Below are positions 16,976-25,492 of a DNA stretch of 64,000 nt, piece after piece. The DNA lies in the NCBI RefSeq assembly GCF_900119845.1, contig NZ_FPKU01000002.1, positions 1,087,381-1,151,380 on the forward strand, in the 5' to 3' direction. Both the position numbers and the translations under genes were made by a program. Positions within the stretch are counted from its first letter, which is position 1; each line of letters begins with the position of its first letter. The notes under the pieces are model-generated. The model was not told the origin of the DNA, did no database searches, and saw only the letters and a program-made list of their open reading frames with translations. The stretch is from Devosia enhydra. GTDB taxonomy: Bacteria; Pseudomonadota; Alphaproteobacteria; Rhizobiales; Devosiaceae.

Positions 16976-17854
16976 ATGCACTGTCGCGGAAAACGAGGTG
17001 GTGGCGTGCAGGCGGGGATATTCCGGGCCGGTTCGGTCAGGGCCGTGGGTTTCGGCATGGGGGCGCTGGCGATGGTTTTGGCGTTCGCCGGGCCTGCCGC
17101 TGCATGCGACGCGCTCACTGCCGGCCCGCGCGGCATCGTCACCTCGGTGGTGGATGGGGATACTGTGCAGCTGGGCGATGGCACCCAGGTGCGCCTCATC
17201 GGCACGCAGGCGCCCAAGCTGCCACTCGGCCGCGACGGGTTCGAGACCTGGCCTCTGGCCGACGAGGCCAAGGCAGCCCTCGAGGCGCTCGCTCTGGGCA
17301 AGCCGGTGCAACTGCGCTATGGCGGAGAGCGGATCGACCGGCATGGGCGGGCGCTCGCCCACCTCTACGTCACCGATGGCACGGCTCTTTCTGGCGAAGG
17401 GCTCTGGGCGCAGGGCGAAATGATCGCTGCCGGGCTGGCGCGGGTGTATTCCTTCCCTGACAACCGCTCCTGCCTTGCAGAGTTGATGGCCAGCGAGACC
17501 CGGGCCCGCCTTGCGAGGCTTGGAATCTGGAGCGATCCCTATTACAGCGTGCGCCGGGCCGATCGACCGTCGGAACTGCTCGCCCGGGTTGGCCATTACG
17601 AACTGGTCGAAGGTCGGGTGCTGGCAGCCGAGCGGTCGGGGTCGCGCGTGTTCCTCAATTTCGGGCGCCTCTGGAAAGAGGATTTCACCATCACCATAGA
17701 AAACAGGGCCCTGCGCCTTTTCACCGAAGCGGGTATCGATCCGCTTCGGCTCGAAACGGCACTGATCCGGGTGCGCGGCTGGGTCGATGATCGAGACGGC
17801 CCGCGCATCGAAGTCACCCATCCCGAGCAGATCGAGGTTCTAGCGTCACCATGA
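16976..17854 (+). CDS. Secreted thermonuclease-family (SNase-like) protein
   Basis: From ATG 16976 this gives 292 residues with an N-terminal signal region ending AFAGPAAAC, then an SNase-like domain: VVDGDTVQLGDGTQVRLIGTQAPKL, ERIDRHGRALAHLYV, GEMIAAGLARVYS. These correspond to the OB-fold and Arg/Glu active-site strands of micrococcal nuclease relatives. Whether it still cuts nucleic acids is unknown. GTG 17006 or ATG 16937 are alternative starts. Its stop overlaps the start of the M48 protease gene (ATGA), so both exported proteins are made together. Confidence 0.82.
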   Translation: MHCRGKRGGGVQAGIFRAGSVRAVGFGMGALAMVLAFAGPAAACDALTAGPRGIVTSVVDGDTVQLGDGTQVRLIGTQAPKLPLGRDGFETWPLADEAKAALEALALGKPVQLRYGGERIDRHGRALAHLYVTDGTALSGEGLWAQGEMIAAGLARVYSFPDNRSCLAELMASETRARLARLGIWSDPYYSVRRADRPSELLARVGHYELVEGRVLAAERSGSRVFLNFGRLWKEDFTITIENRALRLFTEAGIDPLRLETALIRVRGWVDDRDGPRIEVTHPEQIEVLASP

Positions 17855-19326
17855 GCGTCCTGAGACATCGCGGCATGCTGCGCGGCGGCGCGGCGGCCCT
17901 TGTCATCGTGCTGCTTGCCGGCTGCGCCGGCCTGATGGGTTCGGGCGTCAATGTCAGCCAGACCTCGGGCCAGGCTGCACCCGTGGTTCCCGGCGGCACC
18001 GACCCCGATGACGAAGCCATCGGGCTGCGCGAGCATCCGCGCATCGTCTCGTCCTATGGCGGGGTCTATTCCGATCGGCAGGCCGAAGTGATGCTGGCCC
18101 GCATCGCCGGGCGGCTCCTCGCCGCGGCCGACCAGCCCAATACGCGCTTCACCGTCACCATTCTCGATACCCCCGACGTCAACGCCTTCGCGCTGCCGGG
18201 GGGCTATATCTACGTGACGCGCGGGCTTCTCGCGCTCGCCTCCGACACCTCGGAACTGGCGGCCGTGCTCGCCCACGAGATCGCGCATGTCACCCTGCGC
18301 CATGCGCGGGCCCGCACCAATCGCATCCGCACCACCGAGATCGTCGACCGGGTGGTGACCGGCGTCTTCGGCGCCAACGCCGAAACCGACCAGAGCGCCA
18401 ACCGCTCGCGCCTGTCGCTCGCGGCCTTCAGCCAGAACCAGGAGCTTGCCGCCGACAAGGAGGGCATCTCGATCGCCGGCAAGGCGGGCTATGATCCGCA
18501 TGCCGCGGCGCGCTTCCTCGGCGCCATGGGCCGCTTTGCCCGCTTCTCGGCGGGCGATGCGGCCGATACCGACGATTTCCTCTCCTCCCACCCCTCGACG
18601 CCCGATCGCGTGCAGAAGGCGGTGGAAAGCGCCCGGGCCGCCTTCGGCGCGCCCGGCATGGGCGAGGCCGATCGCCAGAGCTATTTGGCCGGCATCGATG
18701 GCCTCACCTTCGGGGACAGCCCGAGCCAGGGCGCCATCGTCGGCCGCCGCTTCATCCATTCCCAGAAGCGCTATACCTTTACCGTGCCCGACGGCTATGC
18801 GTTGCAGAGCTCGCGCGGCGCGGTGGTCGGCGTGGCCGGCGATGGCGAAGCGGTGCGCTTCGACACGCCCGAAGTGCCCACCAGCATGGCGTTGACCGAC
18901 TATCTCAAATCCGGCTGGATCGCGGGGCTCAAGGCCGAAACGGTCAAGGGCGAGCGCAATGGCGGGGTCGAGATCGCCCATGGCGCCGCGCAGACCGAGC
19001 AGTGGAGCTTCCGCGTCGGCGTCGTACGCTACGAAGGCCAGGTCTACCGCTTCATCTTCGCCGCCAAGGCCGACAACCCGCGCTTCGCCAATGGCGCGCT
19101 CGAAACGCTGCGCAGCTTCCGCGCGGCCACGGCACGCGACATCGGTGACATCCGCCAGCTCGCGGTGCAGATGGTCACCGCCGGCCCCGCCGACACGGCC
19201 GACACGCTGGCCCGCCGCATGGCCGGCCTCACCCGCGGCACTGAGCTGTTCTTCATCCTCAACAATCTCTACCCCGGCGACCCGGTCGTCTCCGGCCAAC
19301 GCTACAAGATCGTCGCGGTGAAGTAG
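17851..19326 (+). CDS. M48-family metalloprotease lipoprotein
   Basis: A 491-residue lipoprotein: signal peptide with lipobox LLAGC (Cys25), then an M48 peptidase domain with zinc motif HEIAH at 142-146 and the third ligand region NQELAADKEG. About 220 residues follow, ending in a LysM-like LFFILNNLYPGDPVVSGQRYKIV. The layout resembles BepA/LoiP-type periplasmic proteases that act in outer-membrane protein quality control, an inference here. The start overlaps the nuclease gene by 4 bp. A long repeat-filled gap follows. Confidence 0.92.
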   Translation: MSVLRHRGMLRGGAAALVIVLLAGCAGLMGSGVNVSQTSGQAAPVVPGGTDPDDEAIGLREHPRIVSSYGGVYSDRQAEVMLARIAGRLLAAADQPNTRFTVTILDTPDVNAFALPGGYIYVTRGLLALASDTSELAAVLAHEIAHVTLRHARARTNRIRTTEIVDRVVTGVFGANAETDQSANRSRLSLAAFSQNQELAADKEGISIAGKAGYDPHAAARFLGAMGRFARFSAGDAADTDDFLSSHPSTPDRVQKAVESARAAFGAPGMGEADRQSYLAGIDGLTFGDSPSQGAIVGRRFIHSQKRYTFTVPDGYALQSSRGAVVGVAGDGEAVRFDTPEVPTSMALTDYLKSGWIAGLKAETVKGERNGGVEIAHGAAQTEQWSFRVGVVRYEGQVYRFIFAAKADNPRFANGALETLRSFRAATARDIGDIRQLAVQMVTAGPADTADTLARRMAGLTRGTELFFILNNLYPGDPVVSGQRYKIVAVK

Positions 19327-19392
19327 GAGGGAGGGGGCTTATGGCTCTCCCGTCTCTATGATGGGACAGATCCGCGCAAATATTGGCGAAGG

Positions 19393-19762
19393 GCTCCCCT
19401 CCCTTCTCCCCTGAGGGGAGAAGGTGGCCCGAAGGGCCGGATGAGGGGTTCAGATCATTGGCTTGAGCTGAGAGCCCGAACCCCTCATCCGGCCCTCTCC
19501 CCTCAGGGGAGAGGGGGCGATCGCGCCGAGCGTGGGGCGACGGTGCTTACTTCCCTTCTCTCCCTCGAGGGGAGAAGGTGGCCCGGAGGGCCGGATGAGG
19601 GGTTCAGATTGTGTGCTCGAGCCGAGAGCCCGCACCCCTCACCCGACCCTCTCCCCGGCGGGGAGAGGGGGCGACGGAGCTTCTACCTCGCGAGATGGTG
19701 GCCCCTTTCCCTTCTCCCCTCGAGGGGAGAAGGTGGTCCGAAGGACCGGATGAGGAGTTCAG
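19393..19762. repeat. Five palindromic repeats of family A in alternating orientation
   Basis: The gap between the M48 gene and carD holds five copies of a repeat built from a pyrimidine/purine hairpin (TCTCCCCT/AGGGGAGA), a second arm such as GGCCCGAAGGGCC, and a CCCCTCAT/ATGAGGGG flank. Copies lie near 19398, 19482, 19553, 19641 and 19711 and alternate in orientation. Copies of the same family occur at 35.86, 47.64-48.1 and 58.6-59.5 kb. They resemble REP/RIME-like elements of Rhizobiales. No protein-coding frame here is credible. Confidence 0.85.
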
Positions 19763-19785
19763 CCTCTCGATACAATGCCCCCAAA

Positions 19786-19815
19786 GCAAAGGCCGGCCCC
19801 ACTGGACCGGCCTTG
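19786..19815 (-). terminator. Terminator of carD
   Basis: A stem of 8 bp, AAGGCCGG pairing with CCGGCCTT, around a 10-nt loop lies 42 bp after the carD stop. On the minus strand it is followed by a short T-rich stretch (TTTGCTTT). Confidence 0.65.
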
Positions 19816-19856
19816 CTCATGTCTCTGCGCTCCCGCCGACGGGAAAAACCTGTCGA

Positions 19857-20432
19857 TCAGGCGGCAGCTTCCTCGGCGTCGTCGGCTTCGCTGTCGGCCT
19901 CGGTCTTGGCGCCGCGGCGCGGGCTCTTGGCGAGGCTCTTTTCGATCAGCTGCACCGCTTCGGTCAGCGTGATGCGGTTGACGGCGGCGATCTCGCGGCT
20001 CATCCGGTCCATCGCCTGCTCGAAGAGCTGGCGTTCCGAATAGGACTGCTCGGGCTGGTCATCGGCACGGTAGAGGTCGCGCACCACTTCGGAGATCGAG
20101 ATCAGGTCGCCCGAATTGATCTTGGCCTCGTATTCCTGGGCACGGCGGCTCCACATGGTGCGCTTGACGCGCGCGCGGCCGGTGACGGTGTCGAGGGCCT
20201 TCTGCACATGATCGTCCTCTGCCAGCTTGCGCATGCCGACGGATTTGATCTTGGCAACGGGGACGCGAAGGGTAAGCTTGTCCTGCTCGAACGAGATGAC
20301 GAACAGCTCGAGGGTCATGCCCGCGACTTCCTGTTCCTCGATCGACACGATCTGCCCGACGCCATGCGCGGGGTAGACGACATACTCGCCCGTCTTGAAC
20401 CCCAGGCGCTGCGTGGTCTTCTTGGTCACCAT
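19857..20432 (-). CDS. carD: CarD/CdnL-family transcription factor
   Basis: A 191-residue protein with the CarD RNA-polymerase-interaction domain at the N-terminus (FKTGEYVVYPAHGVGQIVSIEE), then the helical DNA-contacting half (KIKSVGMRKLAEDD, MWSRRAQEYEAKINSGD, LYRADDQPEQSYSERQLFE) and an acidic Ala/Glu tail. CarD-like proteins bind the RNA polymerase beta subunit and stabilise open complexes at rRNA and other promoters; in Alphaproteobacteria CdnL supports growth and metabolism. It is transcribed away from fdxA, and a terminator follows. The upstream 290 bp carries a candidate small RNA. Confidence 0.93.
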   Translation of the reverse strand: MVTKKTTQRLGFKTGEYVVYPAHGVGQIVSIEEQEVAGMTLELFVISFEQDKLTLRVPVAKIKSVGMRKLAEDDHVQKALDTVTGRARVKRTMWSRRAQEYEAKINSGDLISISEVVRDLYRADDQPEQSYSERQLFEQAMDRMSREIAAVNRITLTEAVQLIEKSLAKSPRRGAKTEADSEADDAEEAAA

Positions 20433-20573
20433 AGGACACTCCTGATTGACGCCGCCAGGGGATGGCTCATTGGCCTTCCGACCACCCGCCCGGCATACTC
20501 ACGAAATGCAACCATCCAATCGGATCCGCTCCGCGAAGAAACGGCCGAAACCACCCAGCATGTGTGAGGTATC

Positions 20574-20661
20574 AAAAAAAAGCGTGCCTTTCGGCACACG
20601 CTGGTTGACGGGTGTACTGCATCTAGGAAGACACCGTACCACAATTTTTCCGAAGAATCAA
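20574..20661 (-). ncRNA. Candidate short RNA between fdxA and carD, with its own promoter and terminator
   Basis: On the minus strand, a promoter-like TTGATT (complement of 20656-20661), 17 bp, then TACGGT (20633-20638) precedes about 50 bp that end in an imperfect hairpin (20581-20602) followed by eight T residues (20581-20574). The fdxA terminator lies upstream, so this strong second terminator needs its own transcript, or else acts as an attenuator for carD. There is no coding frame. It is a sequence-based guess; the expected RNA is only about 50-55 nt. Confidence 0.4.
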
Positions 20662-20698
20662 AAACAACACACCGCCGCCCGAATCGGGCGTCGGCGGG
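20659..20698 (-). terminator. Terminator of fdxA
   Basis: A strong stem (CCGCC and CCCGA against TCGGG and GGCGG with small internal irregularities) is followed on the minus strand by TGTGTTGTTTTT, 25 bp after the fdxA stop. Confidence 0.65.
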
Positions 20699-20722
20699 CA
20701 GTCCTCGCGGTGGGTTAAGGCG

Positions 20723-21061
20723 TCAGTCGCCTTCGCCGGGCGCTTCGGAGAAGTACTTCTCGAACTTGCCCGCTTCCCCGTCGAAGGCCTTGGCATCGTC
20801 CGGAGCGTCGCGCTTCTCGGTGATGTTGGGCCAGACGGCGGAGTATTTCTGGTTGATTTCCAACCACTTGTCCAAGCCGCTCTCGGTGTCGGGCTTGATC
20901 GCCTCGGCCGGACATTCGGGCTCGCACACACCGCAATCGATGCATTCATCGGGGTGGATGACGAGCATGTTCTCGCCTTCATAGAAACAGTCGACCGGAC
21001 AGACTTCGACGCAGTCCATGTACTTGCACTTGATGCAATTGTCCGTGACGATATAGGTCAT
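20723..21061 (-). CDS. fdxA: Seven-iron ferredoxin FdxA
   Basis: A 112-residue ferredoxin with the cluster pattern of bacterial 7Fe proteins: [17 protein letters not shown] at residues 9-25 and [12 protein letters not shown] at about 39-51, giving one 3Fe-4S and one 4Fe-4S cluster, then the long C-terminal extension ([19 protein letters not shown]). ATG 21061 ([12 protein letters not shown]) is the standard start. It transfers electrons in the cytoplasm; its partner is unknown. Its own terminator follows. Confidence 0.96.
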   Translation of the reverse strand: MTYIVTDNCIKCKYMDCVEVCPVDCFYEGENMLVIHPDECIDCGVCEPECPAEAIKPDTESGLDKWLEINQKYSAVWPNITEKRDAPDDAKAFDGEAGKFEKYFSEAPGEGD

Positions 21062-21213
21062 GAAGCGAGCGCCCTGCCCAGACCTCCCCGGCTGCACATA
21101 ACCGCGACGCGGGGGGAGGGCAGCGTCACTGGCCGGTTGCTAAACCGTTTTGCCGGCAAGAGCAAGGGCGGCCGATCAGCCTTTGTGCCGAGAGCCCGAA
21201 CGGCAGCCCGGCC

Positions 21214-21633
21214 TCAGTCCGCCTCGCCGCCGCCGTCCTCGGGTTCATCCTGAAGCCGGCCGATGGCGCGCCGATCCTTCTTGGTCGGGCGCCCGCTGCC
21301 GGGGTCGCGCCGGGCAAAGAGCGGCGGCTCCTCGGCGCGGGGCAGGGGCGGTGGCGAGAGATCCTCGTAGAGCCCCTGGGCCTCGCTGGCGGGGCCCCGC
21401 CGGGTGCCGGCCGAAACGATGCGCCAGACGAGCAGGCGCTCATGCAGCGTCATGGTCAGCACATCGCCCGCGCCCACCTTGTGGTCGACATCGAGGGTTC
21501 GCGACGAATTGACGCGCACGAGCCCCGCCGCGATCATCTTTTGCGCCAGGGTGCGGGATTTGACCGCGCGGGAAAAGAACAGGAAGCGGTCGAGCCGCTG
21601 CCGTCCGCCCCCTTCGGCACCACCCTCAGCCAT
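21214..21633 (-). CDS. hslR: S4-domain RNA-binding protein, HslR/Hsp15-like
   Basis: A 139-residue protein with an S4 RNA-binding domain (RLDRFLFFSRAVKSRTLAQKMIAAGLVRVN) near residues 13-70 and a basic C-terminus rich in Arg, Pro and Lys. E. coli Hsp15 binds free 50S subunits carrying nascent chains and recycles them. It starts 15 bp after the stop of the large helicase gene on the same strand, so the two RNA-acting proteins are probably cotranscribed. Confidence 0.9.
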   Translation of the reverse strand: MAEGGAEGGGRQRLDRFLFFSRAVKSRTLAQKMIAAGLVRVNSSRTLDVDHKVGAGDVLTMTLHERLLVWRIVSAGTRRGPASEAQGLYEDLSPPPLPRAEEPPLFARRDPGSGRPTKKDRRAIGRLQDEPEDGGGEAD

Positions 21634-21648
21634 GGCGCCGCGGCGCCG

Positions 21649-24600
21649 TCATTCGGCCTTGGGGTTACGCAGGGCCGCGAGCTTGGCGAAGGGCGAATCC
21701 GGGTCGAAGGCCGGTTCGCGCCGCGGCCGCTCGGTCTTCCACCGGTCCTCGCGCGGCTTGTCCTCGCGTTTGGGGCGGAACTGCGGCTTGCCCTCCGGCC
21801 GGCCGTCCGTCGGGGCGTTGCCGCGATGGGGCGGGCGGGTCGGGCGGCCTTCGGGGCGACCCTGTCCCTCGGGCCGCGACGCGCCGTCCGGTCGGGTCTG
21901 GCCTTCGGGACGGGACTGTCCTTCGGGGCGCTGGGGACGCTGGCCCCTGTCGCCGCGTTCGTTCCGGCGCCCGCGCGCCTCGGGGGCACCTGCAGCGGCA
22001 GCTTCGCCCTCGGGGCGACGGCCACGACCACGATTGGGCCGCTGCTCATTGCCGCCGCGACGGCCGCCGGGCGACCAGATTTCCTCGAATTCGGGTTCGG
22101 ACGACGTCGGCTCGGTCGCTCCGTCGCTGGCAACGGCCTCGCTGCCGGGCGCCGGCGCACCGAGATCGGCAGTCGCCTCGGCGATCTGCGGGGCCTCGTC
22201 ATGCGGGCTCCCCAGGGTGCCTTCGACATCGCTCTGGGCCGCCGAATCGGCGGAACCGCCATCGAGCTTCGCCGCATCCTCGAGCTCGGCCGCCTCGATG
22301 GTGGGGGCGGCGCTTTCCTCGGGCCGAAGGGTAATCGCGTCGAGCCTCGCGAGTTCGGCGATGTCGTCAGCGCCAGCGGCCGGCACGGCCGGGGCAGGTG
22401 CCGCCGGCTTCTTGGGCACGCGCTTCATGCGATAGCCCAGCGAGGAGAGGATCGAGGCGAAGTCCTCGCCCGCGCAACCGAGCAGCGAGGTCATTTCCAC
22501 CGTCACGCGGAAGCCATTGCCCTCGGCGGCGCCCGCCGGGGGCTCGCCCTGGTAGCGGCTGGGGTCGAGCGCGATCAGCGGGCGGATGATGTCGGCGAGC
22601 CGCTCGAGAATATCGACGCGCACGGCGCGGCGTCCCGCCACCTTGAAGCCCGCCACTTCATAGAGCCGGGTCGAGATGGTGGGGTCGATGACGAAGGAGG
22701 TGCGCCCCGACAGCACGGTCTGGGGCAGCTCGGTGACGCCGGGCTGGCGGATGCCGCCATTCTTGAGCGCAAACAGCATGATGGCCAGTTCACGCGGCGC
22801 CGGCTTGAGGCTGGCCGGTACATAGATGTGGTAGGCGCCGAACTTGATGCCTAGCTTGCGCATCTTGCCGCGCACGTCCTGGTCGAGGGCCTTGACCTCG
22901 TCGGCCACGAGCGCGCGGGGAATGAGCCCGAGATTTTCGTAGAGCCTGTAGGCGATGCCGCGAGCCGGTCCGTCGAGATCGGCCGGCTCGGCAAGGGCGG
23001 TCACCGATTCGAGCTGGGTGTTGATGGCGTGGCGCAGCCAGAGGTTGAGCCGGTCGCGCACCTTGTCGAGCTCCACGCCCGAAAGCGCTTCGTCGGCCAG
23101 CACGATCAGCCGGGGCGAGAGCAGCGTGTCGCCCTCCACCATGGTGGCCACAACCTCGCCGCGCCAGCGCAGCTGGCCGTCGGTTGCGAGCACGAACTCC
23201 TCGTTCGGCGAGCCGGCCAGCCTTTCCGCGCGATTGCGGATCTCCGGGGCCACCGCTTCGGCGGCTGCGCTGCGCAGCCCCTTGGCGTCGCCATCGGCAT
23301 CGGACCGGGCCAATGTAAAGCGGAATCCCTCGATGGAGCCGATCAGGTGGCCTTCGAGGCTCACCTCGCCGCGATCGTTGATTTCAGGCGTAGCCATGCG
23401 TCTGTCTCTCAGATGGCGCATAAGGACGCTGGTGCGACGATCCACGAAGCGCTGTGTCAAACGCTCGTGAAGCGCGTCGCTGAGGCGATCCTCTATTTCA
23501 CGGGTCTTTTCGCGCCAATGGGTCGGATCTTCAAGCCAGTTCCTGCGGTTAGCGACGAATGTCCAAGTGCGGATCTGGCGGATGCGGTTGCTGAGCGTAT
23601 CGATGTCGCCGGTCACATTGTCGCAGAACCGGACCTGCTCGGCAATCCAGTCTTGATCAAGCCGGCCTTTTTCCCTGAGATCGCAGTAAATCCGCGTGAT
23701 CAGTTCGCCATGCTGGGCCGGCGAGATGTCGCGATAGTCGGGCAACTGGCAGCATTGCCAGAGCACTTCCACCGCTTCGCGCGTCGTGGCGAGCCGGCCG
23801 GCCTCGTTGCGGGCGAGGAATTCGAGCGCCTGCTGGTCGGTCGCCACGGGCACGCGGGTCAGCGATTTGTGCCGCGGCGAGGCATCAAGGCTTGCCCGCA
23901 ACGCATCGAGCGAGGCGAAATCGAGCTGGCTGTTGCGCCATTGCAGCACCCGCACGGGCTCGAAATCATGGGTTTCGAGCTGCACGATCAGCTCTTCCTC
24001 GAAGGCCGCCGCCCGCCCGGTCACCCCGAAGGTGCCGTCATGCATGTGCCGCCCGGCGCGGCCGGCGATCTGCCCGAACTCCGCCGGCGTCAGCGGGCGG
24101 GTCTGGCGGCCGTCGAACTTGGTATCGTCGGCGAAGGCGACATGGTGCACATCGAGGTTGAGCCCCATGCCGATGGCATCGGTGGCCACGAGAAAATCGA
24201 CATCGCCATTCTGGTAGAGCTCGACCTGGGCGTTGCGGGTGCGGGGCGAGAGCGCGCCCATCACCACCGCCGCCCCGCCGCGCTCGCGGCGGATCAGCTC
24301 GGCGATGGCATAAACCTCGCGGGCCGAGAACGCCACGATGGCCGAGCGCCGGGGCTGGCGCGAAATCTTTTTCGATCCGGCATAGAGCAGGTGCGAAAAG
24401 CGCGGCCGGTGGATGATCTCGGCCTGCGGCAGCAGCGCCCGAATCGGTGGCACCATGGTGGCTGCGCCGAGCAGCAGTGTCTCGCTCGTGCCGCGCGCAT
24501 TGAGGATGCGGTCGGTAAACACGTGGCCGCGCTCGAAATCGGTCGCCACCTGCACCTCGTCGATGGCGAGGCACTCCACCGCTATGTCCATCGGCATGGC

Positions 24601-24846
24601 TTCCACCGTGCACACCCAGTAGCGGGCGGTGAGCGGGGCGATCCGCTCTTCTCCGGTGACCAGCGCCACCAGATGCTTGCCGACGCGCTCGACGATGCGC
24701 TGATAGACCTCGCGGGCCAGGAGCCGCAGCGGCAGCCCGATCATGCCCGTGCGATGGGCCAGCAGCCGATCGATCGCGAACCAGGTCTTGCCGGTATTGG
24801 TGGGGCCGAGAATCGCCTTGATGGCGCCGGGAGTGTCGAAGGTCAT
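21649..24846 (-). CDS. Suv3-like superfamily 2 RNA helicase with Arg/Gly-rich tail
   Basis: A 1065-residue helicase. The N-terminus has Walker A GPTNTGKTW (residues 14-22), motif II in IDEVQ, later TDAIGMGLNL and GQIAGRAGRH (motifs V-VI), and SUV3-type C-terminal modules. From about residue 880 on it becomes low-complexity: an acidic/Ala-rich stretch, then Arg/Gly-rich sequence with degenerate RPEGQ repeats. Suv3 homologues unwind RNA for degradation with PNPase in mitochondria; in Alphaproteobacteria the role is little studied. I use ATG 24846 (MTFDTPGAIKAILG); the open frame upstream crosses a repeat. Confidence 0.9.
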   Translation of the reverse strand: MTFDTPGAIKAILGPTNTGKTWFAIDRLLAHRTGMIGLPLRLLAREVYQRIVERVGKHLVALVTGEERIAPLTARYWVCTVEAMPMDIAVECLAIDEVQVATDFERGHVFTDRILNARGTSETLLLGAATMVPPIRALLPQAEIIHRPRFSHLLYAGSKKISRQPRRSAIVAFSAREVYAIAELIRRERGGAAVVMGALSPRTRNAQVELYQNGDVDFLVATDAIGMGLNLDVHHVAFADDTKFDGRQTRPLTPAEFGQIAGRAGRHMHDGTFGVTGRAAAFEEELIVQLETHDFEPVRVLQWRNSQLDFASLDALRASLDASPRHKSLTRVPVATDQQALEFLARNEAGRLATTREAVEVLWQCCQLPDYRDISPAQHGELITRIYCDLREKGRLDQDWIAEQVRFCDNVTGDIDTLSNRIRQIRTWTFVANRRNWLEDPTHWREKTREIEDRLSDALHERLTQRFVDRRTSVLMRHLRDRRMATPEINDRGEVSLEGHLIGSIEGFRFTLARSDADGDAKGLRSAAAEAVAPEIRNRAERLAGSPNEEFVLATDGQLRWRGEVVATMVEGDTLLSPRLIVLADEALSGVELDKVRDRLNLWLRHAINTQLESVTALAEPADLDGPARGIAYRLYENLGLIPRALVADEVKALDQDVRGKMRKLGIKFGAYHIYVPASLKPAPRELAIMLFALKNGGIRQPGVTELPQTVLSGRTSFVIDPTISTRLYEVAGFKVAGRRAVRVDILERLADIIRPLIALDPSRYQGEPPAGAAEGNGFRVTVEMTSLLGCAGEDFASILSSLGYRMKRVPKKPAAPAPAVPAAGADDIAELARLDAITLRPEESAAPTIEAAELEDAAKLDGGSADSAAQSDVEGTLGSPHDEAPQIAEATADLGAPAPGSEAVASDGATEPTSSEPEFEEIWSPGGRRGGNEQRPNRGRGRRPEGEAAAAGAPEARGRRNERGDRGQRPQRPEGQSRPEGQTRPDGASRPEGQGRPEGRPTRPPHRGNAPTDGRPEGKPQFRPKREDKPREDRWKTERPRREPAFDPDSPFAKLAALRNPKAE

Positions 24847-24857
24847 CAGGGGCACTC

Positions 24858-24908
24858 TAGAGCGTTTCGAGGCCAGGTGGCTACCGGTTCGCCGCCCGGA
24901 AACGCGAC
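24858..24908. repeat. Palindromic interspersed repeat, family D (copy 2)
   Basis: Same design as the copies at 3.9 and 43.2 kb: GCGTTTCG at one end, ACCGGTTCGCC in the middle, GGAAACGC at the other end. It lies just 5' of the helicase start and keeps the helicase frame open upstream, which misleads start prediction. Confidence 0.75.
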
Positions 24909-25428
24909 ACGACAACGACTCGGAGCCTTGCGCCGTTTCAGGGACGCGGTGAGCGGCTCGAAAAGCCGCTCCGGGCGCGGTACCAGTGTCTCGCATTGGC
25001 ACATCGGCGCCATGTTCGGTCGCCTCCGCATTAACAACTGGTACGAAGGCGGAACAAATCGGCGCCGAATCGACGGCGAATCGCCAATCCGGCTTTGTTC
25101 ACCACAGCACCTTGGGGGTGGAGGCGCAGCGGCACCCAAGTGGGGATGTCGGTCCGTCTCGACAAGGTCGAAGGGTCGTGCCGGGCGTTCACGAAGCTTG
25201 CCATGAGGTTAAGACACCCCGTTTTCGCGCCGGAATCGCCGGTTTCCTAATGCTGGCTTAACGCGGCAGCGCCAAAAAAAGATGACGTGCTTTACGCTTG
25301 ATCCGCAGGGCGACGGCACTTCGCGGCCGCCCGTTCATGCAAAAAGCGCTTGACCGTGCCAAACCGGCACAGCCGAAATCTCAATCTTTCATTAACCATG
25401 ATTTTTGGCCCGGTCGGCAGCGCCCAGC
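24909..25428. other. Long intergenic gap upstream of the helicase, no gene seen
   Basis: About 520 bp between a repeat and the DUF3108 terminator. It contains a stable hairpin GAGCGGCT-CGAA-AGCCGCTC-like near 24951-24969 and a TTAACCAT half-site at 25392-25399. The short open frames here have no ribosome sites or recognisable protein features. The helicase promoter should lie in it. Confidence 0.55.
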
Positions 25429-25461
25429 AAAAAGGCCGCGTTCCTTTGAGGAAGCGCGGCC
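25429..25461 (-). terminator. Terminator of the DUF3108 gene
   Basis: Minus strand: GGCCGCGC, loop region with a TTCCTC/GAGGAA inner pairing, GCGGCC, then five T residues. It begins 32 bp after the stop at 25493. Confidence 0.8.
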
Positions 25462-25492
25462 CGTTTCAAACCCTGCCGTGGCGGAAAGGCAG

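Noticed and set aside
19393-19762. CRISPR-like array
   Set aside because: Units alternate in orientation, differ in length and lack uniform spacers; no cas genes are present.
23029-25206. 725-codon open frame on the plus strand
   Set aside because: Antisense of the Suv3-like helicase, running through a repeat into the intergenic gap.
24986-25261. Possible gene in the 520-bp gap upstream of the helicase
   Set aside because: The frame has no ribosome site, no plausible start and an Arg/Gly/His-rich composition typical of random GC-rich frames.
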